Shown in pieces: positions 19,546 to 27,978 of a stretch of 64,000 nt of DNA (position 1 is its first letter; each line of letters begins with the position of its first letter). Both the position numbers and the translations under genes were made by a program. This DNA comes from Sphingomonas sp. HITSZ_GF (GTDB lineage Bacteria; Pseudomonadota; Alphaproteobacteria; Sphingomonadales; Sphingomonadaceae). The stretch is taken from contig NZ_JARQXA010000002.1 in the NCBI RefSeq assembly GCF_029543155.1, forward strand, positions 1 through 64,000. Direction: 5' to 3'. The notes under the pieces were generated by a model that searched no databases, was not told the DNA's origin, and saw only the letters and a program-made list of their open reading frames with translations.

Positions 19546-20409
19546 ATGATTGCGACCGACGAAGCAGCGGTCGCGCCGGAAAAGGCCGGCTGGGCGCGCG
19601 GGCTGCTCGGTTGGGGCCTGCTCTTCGCCGGCGTTTTCGCCTTCCAGACGGTGGCGGCCAAGCCCTTCTACATTCCGTCGGCCTCGATGATGCCGACGCT
19701 GCTCAAGGGCGACCGGCTGGTCGTCTCCAAATATCCCTATGGCTGGTCCTACGCCTCGCTCTCGATCCATGGCAGCGCCGTGGTGCCCGGGCGGCTGTTC
19801 GGCACGCTGCCCGCGCGCGGCGACATCGTCACCGTGGCGCGGCGCGAGGACGGATCGGACCTGATCAAGCGCGTGATCGGCCTGCCCGGCGACACGATCG
19901 CGGTCAGCCATGGCGCGGTGATCCTCAACGGCAAGCCGGTGCCGCGCGTGGCCGACGGTACCGCCGATATCCCGGTCGACGCCAACGTCCCCTGTGACGA
20001 GGGCATGCTCGCCCCGTTCCGCAAGGTGAAGCAGGACGGCACGCTGGTCTGCGCGCTACCGCTGTTCCGCGAGACGCTGCCGAACGGCGCGAGCTATGAC
20101 GTGATCGATCTGGGCGACACCTATCTGCCCGGCGGCTATATCAGCCCGCGCGACGAATATGGCCCGATCAAGGTGCCCGCCGGCCATGTCTTCCTGATGG
20201 GCGACAATCGCGACCAATCGGCCGACAGCCGCTTCACCCTGGCAGAAAAGGGGCTGGGCGGCCCGGTGCCGATCGAGAGCCTGGGCGGCCGCGCCGAGAT
20301 CATCACGCACAGCTATACCGGCGAGGGCTCGTGGCTGAACCCGCTGGCCTATGTCACCTCGCTGCGTGGCGGCCGCGCCGGCAATTCGCTGCGTCCCGAA
20401 CACCGCTGA
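19546..20409 (+). CDS. lepB: Signal peptidase I (S26 family)
   Basis: Inner-membrane protease of 287 residues that removes signal peptides from exported proteins. One N-terminal membrane helix (about 19-37) is followed by the catalytic serine in IPSASMMPTL (Ser47), the general base in DLIKRVIGLPGD (Lys108) and the box E GDNRDQSADSR. The region between boxes D and E is long and acidic. Many bacteria have several LepB copies; this one is not beside lepA or rnc but behind a YtrA-type regulator, so it may be a secondary, regulated copy. Confidence 0.93.
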   Translation: MIATDEAAVAPEKAGWARGLLGWGLLFAGVFAFQTVAAKPFYIPSASMMPTLLKGDRLVVSKYPYGWSYASLSIHGSAVVPGRLFGTLPARGDIVTVARREDGSDLIKRVIGLPGDTIAVSHGAVILNGKPVPRVADGTADIPVDANVPCDEGMLAPFRKVKQDGTLVCALPLFRETLPNGASYDVIDLGDTYLPGGYISPRDEYGPIKVPAGHVFLMGDNRDQSADSRFTLAEKGLGGPVPIESLGGRAEIITHSYTGEGSWLNPLAYVTSLRGGRAGNSLRPEHR

Positions 20410-20708
20410 TGCTGATCATCACCGGCACCTTCCGCATTCCCGCGGACCATGTTGATTCGGCGCGCCCCGCAATGGCGGCGATGGTGCAGGCGAGCCGGAT
20501 CGAGCCGGGCTGCCTCCACTATAGCTATGGCGAGGACGTGCTCGAGCCCGGGCTGATCCACGTCATCGAGCATTGGACAGACCGCGCTGCGCTCGAGGCG
20601 CATTGGCAGGCGGCGCACATCAAGGCATGGCGCGCGGCCTGGCCCGAGCTGGAGATCGGCGGGCGCGACCTCACCTTGTTCGAGGCCGACGCGGGCACGC
20701 CCTGCTAG
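20409..20708 (+). CDS. Antibiotic biosynthesis monooxygenase (ABM) domain protein
   Basis: Protein of 99 residues that is a single ABM dimeric alpha/beta-barrel domain: MLIITGTFRI at the start, RIEPGCLHYSYGED and VIEHWTDRAALEAHWQA in the middle. Such proteins act as small quinol-type monooxygenases or as putative haem-binding or stress proteins. The ATG overlaps the lepB stop by one base. Its stop shares the four bases CTAG with the convergent hydrolase gene. Confidence 0.88.
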   Translation: MLIITGTFRIPADHVDSARPAMAAMVQASRIEPGCLHYSYGEDVLEPGLIHVIEHWTDRAALEAHWQAAHIKAWRAAWPELEIGGRDLTLFEADAGTPC

Positions 20709-21415
20709 GCCCAGCCGCCCAATATCTCCGCCACCGCGCGCAGCACCTGGGGCTTCATCTGGACGAACAAGTGGCTGCTGCGCACCTCGACTGCGCGGCA
20801 GGCGGCGCCTTCCGCCTCGCGGCAGATCAGCCCGTTGACGAAGCCGTCGCTGCGGCTCCAGATCGCCGCCGAGGGCATGGGTAGCGGGCGCACCGCCTCT
20901 TCCAGCCGCTGCGCCACCGCCGGATCGGTGATCTTCTCGCCGGTAAACGCCTGGAAGGCGCGCCAGACATTGGTGGCGCTCGGCGGTCCGGCAAAGGGTG
21001 AGCTGACCGTGAGCACCGCACGGACCAGATCGGGCCGGCGATGCGCGACGATGCGGCTCATGATCCCGCCTAGCGAGACGCCGATCAACGTGACCTTCTC
21101 GCCGGTCTCGGCGCGGATCTGCTCGACGCGAGCGATCAGCTTCTCGCAGTCGGGGCCGACGGTGCGCACCCCGAAATTGCGGCCGAGCCTCCACGGATAG
21201 GGCCGATAGCCGAGCCGCCGGAGCATGGTGCGCAGCACGAAGTTCGAGCGATCGGTGTTGCACAGGCCCGGCGAGACCAGCACCGGACGGCCGTCGCCGC
21301 GGGGCAGCCCGGCGAGGCGGAAGCGGGTGAGTTCGGCCACCGTGATCGCGGCGCGCGCCGGCTCCAGCGCAAAGGCGATGCCCGGCGGCGGTTCGTGGGC
21401 GGTGCCCGGAATCAT
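20705..21415 (-). CDS. Alpha/beta-fold hydrolase
   Basis: Protein of about 236 residues with a nucleophile elbow GVSLGG and an early PVLVSPGLCNTD oxyanion segment; SSHLFV near the C-terminus probably holds the catalytic histidine. It resembles lipase-like or PGAP1-like esterases, but the substrate is unknown. The start at 21415 forms a 4-base ATGA overlap with the upstream DUF2459 gene; an ATG at 21421 is an alternative. The long upstream extension of the frame is not expected to be coding. Confidence 0.8.
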   Translation of the reverse strand: MIPGTAHEPPPGIAFALEPARAAITVAELTRFRLAGLPRGDGRPVLVSPGLCNTDRSNFVLRTMLRRLGYRPYPWRLGRNFGVRTVGPDCEKLIARVEQIRAETGEKVTLIGVSLGGIMSRIVAHRRPDLVRAVLTVSSPFAGPPSATNVWRAFQAFTGEKITDPAVAQRLEEAVRPLPMPSAAIWSRSDGFVNGLICREAEGAACRAVEVRSSHLFVQMKPQVLRAVAEILGGWA

Positions 21416-22053
21416 AGCCATAGCATCACGCCCCAGGGCAAAGGTGTCCAGATGCCCATCGGCACGCCTGCCTCGCGCAGGCCCCGCCCCGTCCATTCGT
21501 TGCACGTGCGGATCGCGCTATAGCCACCCTTCGCGCTGTAAAAGGCGTCGCGCGCGCCATAGCCGCGCACCACCGGCCCGGTGGCGACTGTGCCGCGGAC
21601 ATAGGCGACCAGCCGGCGATATTCGTCGGGCCGGAGCAGCAACGCACGCACTCTGCCCCCTGCCCTGGGCTCGGGCACATGCGCGACATGCAGCACCGTC
21701 GATCCCGCGCCGACCAGCGCCCTGGCGACGCGCCACGGGTTCACGTCGCGCCACTGCGCAGTGTGGAGGTAGAAGTCACGGTCGCCCCAACCAAAGGCGA
21801 GATACGGCGCCGCGGCGGCACGCGGATCGCGCAGATGCTCCGGCCGGGCAAAGTCGCGAAAGGCGGCGGCGGGCAGGATCAGATCGGTGTGCACGCCATT
21901 GTCGGCGACATAGATGCGCACGCCGCGAGCGGGCGGCTCGCGTCCGCTATTGGTAGCGAGCCCGGCGCCGAGCCCCGCCGCGGCGAGATAGAGCACGACC
22001 ACCAGCGCCAGCGATCCGAGCACGCTTTTGATTATCCGCAAACCCGCCCCCAT
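21412..22053 (-). CDS. DUF2459 / TIGR02117-family protein
   Basis: Protein of 213 residues with an N-terminal membrane helix (about 8-30). The family landmarks are VADNGVHTDLILP, a WGDRDFY segment and the C-terminal TCNEWTGRGLREAGV. The conserved His, Asp and Cys suggest a peptidase- or amidase-like fold facing the periplasm, but the activity is not established. It is co-transcribed with the hydrolase gene through a 4-base overlap. Confidence 0.85.
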   Translation of the reverse strand: MGAGLRIIKSVLGSLALVVVLYLAAAGLGAGLATNSGREPPARGVRIYVADNGVHTDLILPAAAFRDFARPEHLRDPRAAAAPYLAFGWGDRDFYLHTAQWRDVNPWRVARALVGAGSTVLHVAHVPEPRAGGRVRALLLRPDEYRRLVAYVRGTVATGPVVRGYGARDAFYSAKGGYSAIRTCNEWTGRGLREAGVPMGIWTPLPWGVMLWL

Positions 22054-22087
22054 TTCGCCCCCAAGGCCCGCATGCTATGCCACAGTC

Positions 22088-22954
22088 ATGGCTCAAGACA
22101 CGCATGTGCTCGACCGTCCGCCCGAAGGTGCGTCGGCCGACTGGACGATCCCGCAGAACTGGCAGGCCTATACGGCCGAGGAGCATGCTACCTGGGACAA
22201 GCTCTATGCGCGCCAGGCAAAGCTGCTGCCGGGCCGCGCGAGCCGGGCCTATCTGAACGGCCTCGAGGCGCTGCGCCTCTCCGAATCGGGCATCCCGAAT
22301 TTCGAGGAGCTTTCTGAGCGGCTGATGAAGCTGACCGGCTGGCAGGTGGTCGCGGTGCCGGGGCTGGTGCCCGATGACGTGTTCTTCGACCATATGGCCA
22401 ATCGCCGCTTCGTCGCCGGCAATTTCATCCGCCGGCCCGACCAGCTCGACTATATTCAGGAGCCCGACGTCTTCCACGATGTGTTCGGCCATGTGCCGAT
22501 GCTCGCCGATCCGGTGTTCGCCGATTACCTCGCCGCCTATGGCCGCGGCGGCAACCGTGCGCTCGAGCTGGGCGCGCTGAAGCAGCTCGGCCGGCTCTAC
22601 TGGTACACGGTGGAGTTCGGGCTGATCCGCGAGGAGGGCGATCTGCGCATCTATGGCGCCGGCATCGTCTCGTCCTCGGCCGAGAGCGTGTTCGCACTGG
22701 AAAGCGACAGCCCGAACCGCATCGGCTTCGACATGAAGCGGGTGATGCAGACCGACTATCGGATCGACGACTTCCAGCAGAATTATTTCGTCATACCCAG
22801 CTATGAGGAACTGCTGCGCCAAACCGTCGAGACCGACTTCGCGCCGCTTTACGACGAGATCGTCGGCACGCCGGACATCCCGATCGCCGAGATCCTGCCG
22901 GGGGATGACGTGATCACCCGCGGCACGCAGGACTATGCGCGGTCCAAAGGATAA
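22088..22954 (+). CDS. phhA: Phenylalanine 4-monooxygenase
   Basis: Non-haem iron, pterin-dependent enzyme of 288 residues that converts phenylalanine to tyrosine. The iron ligands are in PDVFHDVFGHVP (His130 and His135) and VEFGL (Glu176). VPGLVPDDVFFDHMANRRF is the conserved pterin-side segment. It lacks the regulatory ACT domain of animal enzymes, as is usual for bacteria. ATG at 22088 chosen; the frame upstream overlaps the divergent gene. No carbinolamine dehydratase gene is in the window. Its stop codon is only 8 bases from the left end of the GIY-YIG element. Confidence 0.95.
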   Translation: MAQDTHVLDRPPEGASADWTIPQNWQAYTAEEHATWDKLYARQAKLLPGRASRAYLNGLEALRLSESGIPNFEELSERLMKLTGWQVVAVPGLVPDDVFFDHMANRRFVAGNFIRRPDQLDYIQEPDVFHDVFGHVPMLADPVFADYLAAYGRGGNRALELGALKQLGRLYWYTVEFGLIREEGDLRIYGAGIVSSSAESVFALESDSPNRIGFDMKRVMQTDYRIDDFQQNYFVIPSYEELLRQTVETDFAPLYDEIVGTPDIPIAEILPGDDVITRGTQDYARSKG

Positions 22955-22962
22955 CCTTCTTA

Positions 22963-23355
22963 CCGTCATCCCCGCGAAAGCGGGGACCCAGCTGCCTTGA
23001 GCCAGGGCGGCTATCTCTACATCTTGGCGAACCGCTATCGCGGTACGATGTACACGGGCGTAACCGCCGACATCGCTGCGCGGATGATGCAGCATCGCGA
23101 TGGCACAGGTTCACAATTCGCCTCGAAATATGGCGTGTCGCGGCTCGTCCATGTCGAGCATTTCGAACGGATCGAAGATGCCATCGCCCGCGAGAAGGCG
23201 ATAAAGAAATGGCGGCGCGACTGGAAAATCGAGCTTATCGAACGCGGCAATCCGGATTGGGCGGACCTGTTCGATACGCTCAATTGCTGAGGGGCGGGCG
23301 GAGAAGCAGGACGAAGAAGAAAGAAGCTGGGTCCCCGCTTTCGCGGGGATGACGG
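22963..23355. mobile_element. Putative GIY-YIG nuclease element with 31-bp inverted ends and CTTA target duplication
   Basis: The 31 bases at 22963-22993 and 23325-23355 are perfect inverted copies, each with a hairpin core ccccgc-gaaa-gcgggg. The four bases directly outside both ends are CTTA (22959-22962 and 23356-23359), which looks like a target-site duplication. The only gene inside is a GIY-YIG nuclease. The element sits just behind the phhA stop. The structure is seen in the sequence; mobility is inference. Confidence 0.65.
22997..23290 (+). CDS. GIY-YIG nuclease domain protein (COG2827/UPF0213-like)
   Basis: Protein of 97 residues that is one GIY-YIG domain: GGYLYILAN with MYTGVT (Tyr6/Tyr8 and Tyr19-Gly21), catalytic Arg29 in AARMMQH, and Glu66 in AREKAIKKWRRDWK. 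The end NPDWADLF is typical of the family, so the active site looks intact. The only in-frame start after the phhA stop is the TTG at 22997, right at the inner edge of the left repeat arm, with no Shine-Dalgarno sequence. The frame stays open through the arm back to the phhA stop. The gene lies inside the inverted-repeat element. Confidence 0.88.
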   Translation: MSQGGYLYILANRYRGTMYTGVTADIAARMMQHRDGTGSQFASKYGVSRLVHVEHFERIEDAIAREKAIKKWRRDWKIELIERGNPDWADLFDTLNC

Positions 23356-23374
23356 CTTAGAGATCGGACTAGTT

Positions 23375-24349
23375 TTACCAGCTCCCGAACCCGGGCGCCT
23401 CTCCCTTGCCCCGGCTGAGGCGCGTCACCCGCTCCGTCCCGTAGCGCACGCGCTTGGCCAGCGTCAGCGTCGGCCAGTCGCCGCGGTCGCTGCGGTCGAC
23501 CAGGCGCAGGCCCTGGCGGCGATAGGCCTTGGCGACGTCCTCTGCCTGGCCCTTGAGCAATCCGGCCAGGATCAGCGTGCCGCCCTCGGCCAGCACCGCG
23601 CCCAGGCTCGGCGCCAGCTCGATCAGCGGGCCGGCCAGGATGTTGGCGATCACCAGGTCATAGGGCGCGCGGCCGAGCAGCAGCGGGTGCTCGACCCCGG
23701 CGGCGGCGGCCAGCGCGATTTCACCTGGCTTGCCGCCAAGCCGGAAGCCGTTGATCTCGGCATTGTCGGCAGTCACGTCCACCGCGCGCGGATCGATGTC
23801 CGACGCCGTGGCATAGGCGCGCGGCCAGAGGTGCAGCGCGGCGAAGGCGAGCAGCCCGGTGCCGGTGCCGACATCGATGATGTTCTCGAAGCGCTTGCCC
23901 TCGGCCTTGAGCCGATCGAGCGCGAGCAGGCAGCCCGAGGTGGTCTCGTGCGTGCCGGTGCCGAAGGCGAGACCGGCATCGATGCGGAACGCCTTGGCGC
24001 CGGCCGGCACCTTGCCCTTGTTGGTTTCGGTGTGGACGTAGAAGCGCCCGGCATGGACCGGCTCGATCCCCGCCTGGCTCAGCGTCACCCAGTCGGCATC
24101 GCGGATCTTCTCGGCAACGGCCTTCACGCCCTTCGAGCTGGGCGCCAGAGCCTGCACCGCAGCGAGGGCGGCGCTGTTGGGCTTGGATTCGAAATATGCC
24201 TCGAGCTGCCAGGCGAGCGGATCGTCTGCGATCACTTCGCTGGTGAGAAGCACCGGTATCGGCTCGATCGCGAACACCGCCTCGTCATCGGCGTCGATCG
24301 CCTCGGCTTCCGCGCGGGTGCACGGCAAGGTGAGCTTCCAGCTGCTCAT
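23375..24349 (-). CDS. prmA: Ribosomal protein L11 methyltransferase
   Basis: Methyltransferase of 324 residues that trimethylates ribosomal protein L11 with S-adenosylmethionine. The small N-terminal L11-recognition domain (about 1-100) is followed by the Rossmann fold: FGTGTHETTSGCLLALD, DVGTGTGLLAFAA (SAM motif I) and the catalytic-site NILAGPLIELAP. Start at 24349 gives the usual N-terminus and a 4-base ATGA overlap with the upstream SDR gene. The C-terminus is slightly long and basic. Confidence 0.95.
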   Translation of the reverse strand: MSSWKLTLPCTRAEAEAIDADDEAVFAIEPIPVLLTSEVIADDPLAWQLEAYFESKPNSAALAAVQALAPSSKGVKAVAEKIRDADWVTLSQAGIEPVHAGRFYVHTETNKGKVPAGAKAFRIDAGLAFGTGTHETTSGCLLALDRLKAEGKRFENIIDVGTGTGLLAFAALHLWPRAYATASDIDPRAVDVTADNAEINGFRLGGKPGEIALAAAAGVEHPLLLGRAPYDLVIANILAGPLIELAPSLGAVLAEGGTLILAGLLKGQAEDVAKAYRRQGLRLVDRSDRGDWPTLTLAKRVRYGTERVTRLSRGKGEAPGFGSW

Positions 24350-25047
24350 CGTACGTAACTCGCTCCATTGATGTCGAGCACCGCCCCGGTCATCGAAGGC
24401 GGCGCGTTGAGGGCGCAGAAGCGCGCGAGCACCGCGACTTCGTCGGTGTCGGCCACGCGCCCGAGGGGAATATCGGCCAGCAATTTCTCGCCGCCGCGGC
24501 TGGCGAGATACTCGTCGGCCATGCCGGTCATGGTGAAGCCAGGGCAAATCGCGAAGGCAAGGATACCCTGGCGCGCATAGCCCCGCGCGATGCTCTTGGT
24601 CATGCCGACCATGCCCGCCTTGGACGCGGCATAATGCCAGTGCGCGGGCGAGTCGCCGCGATAGGCGGCGCGGCTCGCCATGTTGACGATGCGGCCCGGG
24701 CGCCCCCCGGCCTGCCAGTGGCAGATGGCGAGGCGGCAGAGCTCGGCCGAGGCGGTGAGGTTCACCCGCATCGTCCGCTCCCAGTTCGCTACCCAGTCGT
24801 CATGATCGATGTCGAGCGGATTGGTCTCGAACACGCCGGCATTGTTAATGATCACGTCGATGCGACCGTCCAGAGCATCGAGCGCCTTGTTCCACAGCGC
24901 CTTGGGCGCGGCTGGATCGGCGAAGTCGGCAGGGATGCCGCTTCGCGTGCCCTGCCCGATCAGGCGGACATCGTCACGCCTGAAACTCTCGGCGATCGCA
25001 GCGCCGATGCCGCGGCTGGCGCCGGTGAGGAGGATGTGGGTGGCCAT
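24346..25047 (-). CDS. SDR-family oxidoreductase
   Basis: Enzyme of 233 residues from ATG 25047; a GTG at 25053 is an alternative. Motifs are TGASRGIGAAI, INNAG, a Ser in VNMASRAAY and YAASK, the full SDR catalytic set. The ending LDINGASYVR matches FabG-like enzymes. The substrate is unknown. Translational coupling to prmA is probably incidental to function. Confidence 0.9.
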   Translation of the reverse strand: MATHILLTGASRGIGAAIAESFRRDDVRLIGQGTRSGIPADFADPAAPKALWNKALDALDGRIDVIINNAGVFETNPLDIDHDDWVANWERTMRVNLTASAELCRLAICHWQAGGRPGRIVNMASRAAYRGDSPAHWHYAASKAGMVGMTKSIARGYARQGILAFAICPGFTMTGMADEYLASRGGEKLLADIPLGRVADTDEVAVLARFCALNAPPSMTGAVLDINGASYVR

Positions 25048-25066
25048 CGCCACCCACTAGCCCCTT

Positions 25067-25157
25067 CGTCACCCCGGCGAAAGCCGGGGCCTCAGGCGCA
25101 GGCGCAATACGGCACGAGATCCCGCCCCGGATCAGGTCCGGGGTCGCCGGGAGGGCG
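25067..25157. repeat. Hairpin repeat related to the GIY-YIG element ends, with a second hairpin
   Basis: The left arm cgtcaccccggcgaaagccg (from 25067) is followed by the spacer ctcaggcg..ggcgc..cggcacgagatccc, which is also found in the repeat at 36256. The right arm is replaced by a different palindrome, ccccggatcaggtccgggg. It lies between the chemoreceptor gene end and the SDR start, so it may also act as a terminator for the receptors' upstream neighbour. Confidence 0.8.
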
Positions 25158-25158
25158 G

Positions 25159-26526
25159 TTAAGCGGCGACACTGCTCGAGAAACTGTCCGCAGCCGCGCG
25201 CAGCTTGTGCAGCCGGTCGTCGACTTCGGCGACGTCCTTCTGGAGCGTGTCGATCTCGTGCGTGACCGACTTGGTATCCTCGCGGATCGCACCGATCGTC
25301 GCCGACATCGAATCGGCGGCGAGCGCCGTCTCGTCGACCGCCGCGGTGATCGCGGTGACGGTCTGCGCCTGGACTTCCATCGCGCTGCGGATGCGGTTGG
25401 CGCTTTCCTGCACCTCGGTCACCGTCGAGCGGATCGAGGCATTGGTTTCCACCGTGCCCTTGGTCGCCGACTGGATCGCGGCGATCTTCGAAGCGATGTC
25501 GTCGGTCGCGCGCGCGGTCTGGCTCGCCAGGCTCTTCACTTCCTGCGCAACCACCGCGAAGCCGCGGCCGGCGTCACCGGCACGGGCGGCCTCGATCGTC
25601 GCGTTGAGCGCGAGCAGGTTGGTCTGGCCGGCAATGTCACGGATCAGGCCGAGGATCGATTCGATCGACTTGGCGTGATCGCTGAGCGCTTCGCTCATCC
25701 CCACCGCCTCGCTCGCCTGCGACGAAGCCCGCGTGGCAATGCCCGCGGCAGCCTCGACTTCGGTACGGGCGTCTTCGATCGCGCGGATCAGCCCGGCGGC
25801 GGTCTGTGCCGCCTCGCGCATCGCCACGGCCGACTGCTCGGCCGCCGCAGCGACTTCGCTCGCCTTGCCGAGCATGCCGCGCGCCGAGCCCGAGGCGCCC
25901 TGCGCCTGCACCCGGATGCGGTTGGCGAGACCGGTGGCCCCTTCGATCGATTCGGCGATGCTCGCCCGGAACTGCTGCGAACGGTCGCGGCGCGCCTCGT
26001 CGGCATAGGCCGCATCGCGCGCGCCGAGATGGCCGGCCATCAGATCGGCCTCGGCCATCGCCATGCGCTGGACCACGTCGCAGAGACGGCCGAGCCTGTC
26101 GGCATCGTCGGGCAGCGCCGCGCGCAGCGCCCGCATCGTCTCGCTATGGGCAAAGGAGAAGGCAGCGACCACGGCGGGCAGCGGGATGCCGACCTTGTAG
26201 GTCTCGGTGGCATAGCCGCACACCATCTCGACCCATTCCTCGCTGAACGGCTTCTCGAACTTGATCGTGCCGTAATGGGTGCCGCGCGCGACCTGGGCCT
26301 CATAGGCGGCCGGATCGTTCATCAGCTTGTGCATCGGCTGGCTGGCCGGCATCGCCTTGAAGTGACTCCAAAAGGCCTCGGCGATCTCGCGCTGGCGATG
26401 CCCGATCAGCGCAACGATCTCGCGGCAGCCGGGATCGATCGCGCCGTCCCAGTCATATTCGCGGCGATGGTCCTCCACCGTCCGGGTGCCGCCGCTCCAG
26501 CGGCCGGGTTCGCGACGTACCACCAT
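25159..26526 (-). CDS. Soluble methyl-accepting chemotaxis protein with globin-like sensor (copy 1)
   Basis: Protein of 455 residues with no membrane segment. Residues about 25-170 follow the globin-coupled sensor pattern ([39 protein letters not shown]), but the position of the proximal haem histidine, judged by hand alignment, is Thr109. Residues about 180-455 form the signalling domain, with the hairpin tip [37 protein letters not shown] written in two parts in family terms. It should work in the cytoplasm with CheA/CheW. It lies 11 bases behind copy 2 and shares an almost identical signalling region with it. Confidence 0.9.
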   Translation of the reverse strand: MVVRREPGRWSGGTRTVEDHRREYDWDGAIDPGCREIVALIGHRQREIAEAFWSHFKAMPASQPMHKLMNDPAAYEAQVARGTHYGTIKFEKPFSEEWVEMVCGYATETYKVGIPLPAVVAAFSFAHSETMRALRAALPDDADRLGRLCDVVQRMAMAEADLMAGHLGARDAAYADEARRDRSQQFRASIAESIEGATGLANRIRVQAQGASGSARGMLGKASEVAAAAEQSAVAMREAAQTAAGLIRAIEDARTEVEAAAGIATRASSQASEAVGMSEALSDHAKSIESILGLIRDIAGQTNLLALNATIEAARAGDAGRGFAVVAQEVKSLASQTARATDDIASKIAAIQSATKGTVETNASIRSTVTEVQESANRIRSAMEVQAQTVTAITAAVDETALAADSMSATIGAIREDTKSVTHEIDTLQKDVAEVDDRLHKLRAAADSFSSSVAA

Positions 26527-26537
26527 CCTGCCCCTCC

Positions 26538-27908
26538 TCAGGCTGCAACCTTGGCGATGAAGTCGCTGGCGCTGCCCTTCAGGCTGCCCAGCTGTCCCTC
26601 GAGCGCGGCAAAGCCCTGGCCGACCCGGTCGATCTCGCTCGCCACGGCTTCGGTGTCCTCGCGGATCGCGCCGATCGTCGCCGACATCGAATCGGCGGCG
26701 AGCGCCGTCTCGTCGACCGCCGCGGTGATCGCAGTCACCGTCTGCGCCTGCACTTCCATCGCGCTGCGGATACGGTTGGCGCTTTCCTGCACCTCGGTCA
26801 CCGTCGAGCGGATCGAGGCATTGGTCTCCACCGTGCCCTTGGTCGCCGACTGGATCGCCGCGATCTTCGAGGCGATGTCGTCGGTCGCGCGCGCGGTCTG
26901 GTTGGCGAGGCTCTTCACTTCCTGCGCGACCACTGCGAAGCCGCGACCGGCGTCACCGGCACGGGCAGCCTCGATCGTCGCGTTGAGCGCGAGCAGGTTG
27001 GTCTGGCCGGCAATGTCACGGATCAGGCCGAGGATCGATTCGATCGACTTGGCGTGATCGCTGAGCGCTTCGCTCATGCCAACGGCCTCGCTGGCCTGCG
27101 ACGAAGCGCGCGTGGCGATGCCTGCCGCAGCCTCGACTTCGGTACGGGCGTCTTCGATCGCACGGATCAGCCCGGCGGCGGTCTGCGCCGCCTCGCGCAT
27201 CGCCACTGCCGACTGCTCGGCCGCCGCGGCGACTTCGCTTGCCTTGCCGAGCATGCCGCGCGCCGAAGCCGAAGTGTGGCTGGCCTGGATGCGCAGCTGC
27301 TCGCCTTCGCGCGAGGCGCGCTGGACGGTGCCGCCGATCGAGTCGCGGAAATCCTCGGCAAGCCGGTCGCGCGCTGCCTGGGCGCTGTGCTCGCGGTACA
27401 TGTTGTAGATCTCGACAGTGATGTCGCCTTCGAGCGCCGAGAGGCGCATCAGCGTATCGATCAGCCCGGCGAGTCGCTCGTCGGCGGTGCCGACGCGGCG
27501 GATCAGGATTTCCAACGCGGCACGATCGCTCGCGCTGATCATCGACAGCAGCGCCATCGGCTGCACCTTGGCGGCATAGGCTGCGGCGACCGAGCGCTCG
27601 ATCGACTCGATCCAGGCGCGGCCCTCGGTGTCGAGGAAGCGGTTCCTGAGGAAGACCACGCCGACATCGATCATCTTCTGGGTATCGTCGGTCGCCCAGC
27701 TCCGCTCGTCGGCGAAGCAGCGCAGCCACTGGTTCCAGAAGGCTTCGGAAACCGCGCGAATCTCCGGCTCCAGCGCTTCCCAGGCGGCGCGGCCCGAGGC
27801 GGCGAGCGTGCCGTCGATGTCGAAGACGCGCAGGCGCGCACGCACGTCGATGCGGGCTGCTACGGTGCCCGGCGTCGGCAGATCCTCAAGCGAAACGGCG
27901 TTGGTCAC
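26538..27908 (-). CDS. Soluble methyl-accepting chemotaxis protein with divergent globin-like sensor (copy 2)
   Basis: Protein of 456 residues without membrane segments. The N-terminal 185 residues align only weakly with copy 1 (for example [15 protein letters not shown] against [15 protein letters not shown]) and contain no histidine before position 174, so a histidine-ligated haem is excluded there. From about residue 216 to 420 the signalling domain differs from copy 1 at one residue (Asn for Ser in [10 protein letters not shown]). It is the first gene of the pair. A possible CtrA site lies 71 bases upstream. Confidence 0.88.
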   Translation of the reverse strand: MTNAVSLEDLPTPGTVAARIDVRARLRVFDIDGTLAASGRAAWEALEPEIRAVSEAFWNQWLRCFADERSWATDDTQKMIDVGVVFLRNRFLDTEGRAWIESIERSVAAAYAAKVQPMALLSMISASDRAALEILIRRVGTADERLAGLIDTLMRLSALEGDITVEIYNMYREHSAQAARDRLAEDFRDSIGGTVQRASREGEQLRIQASHTSASARGMLGKASEVAAAAEQSAVAMREAAQTAAGLIRAIEDARTEVEAAAGIATRASSQASEAVGMSEALSDHAKSIESILGLIRDIAGQTNLLALNATIEAARAGDAGRGFAVVAQEVKSLANQTARATDDIASKIAAIQSATKGTVETNASIRSTVTEVQESANRIRSAMEVQAQTVTAITAAVDETALAADSMSATIGAIREDTEAVASEIDRVGQGFAALEGQLGSLKGSASDFIAKVAA

Positions 27909-27978
27909 AAAACTATGTCCCCTGTGGCGGCCCAGGGACGATAGGACCGCTCGGTTGCCGGATATGCGGGGGAACTGG

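Noticed and set aside
27790..27830. FDIDGTLA segment at the N-terminus of chemoreceptor copy 2, resembling a HAD phosphatase motif I
   Set aside because: The aligned place in copy 1 is YDWDGAI, and no other HAD motif follows. It is a chance match within the sensor domain.
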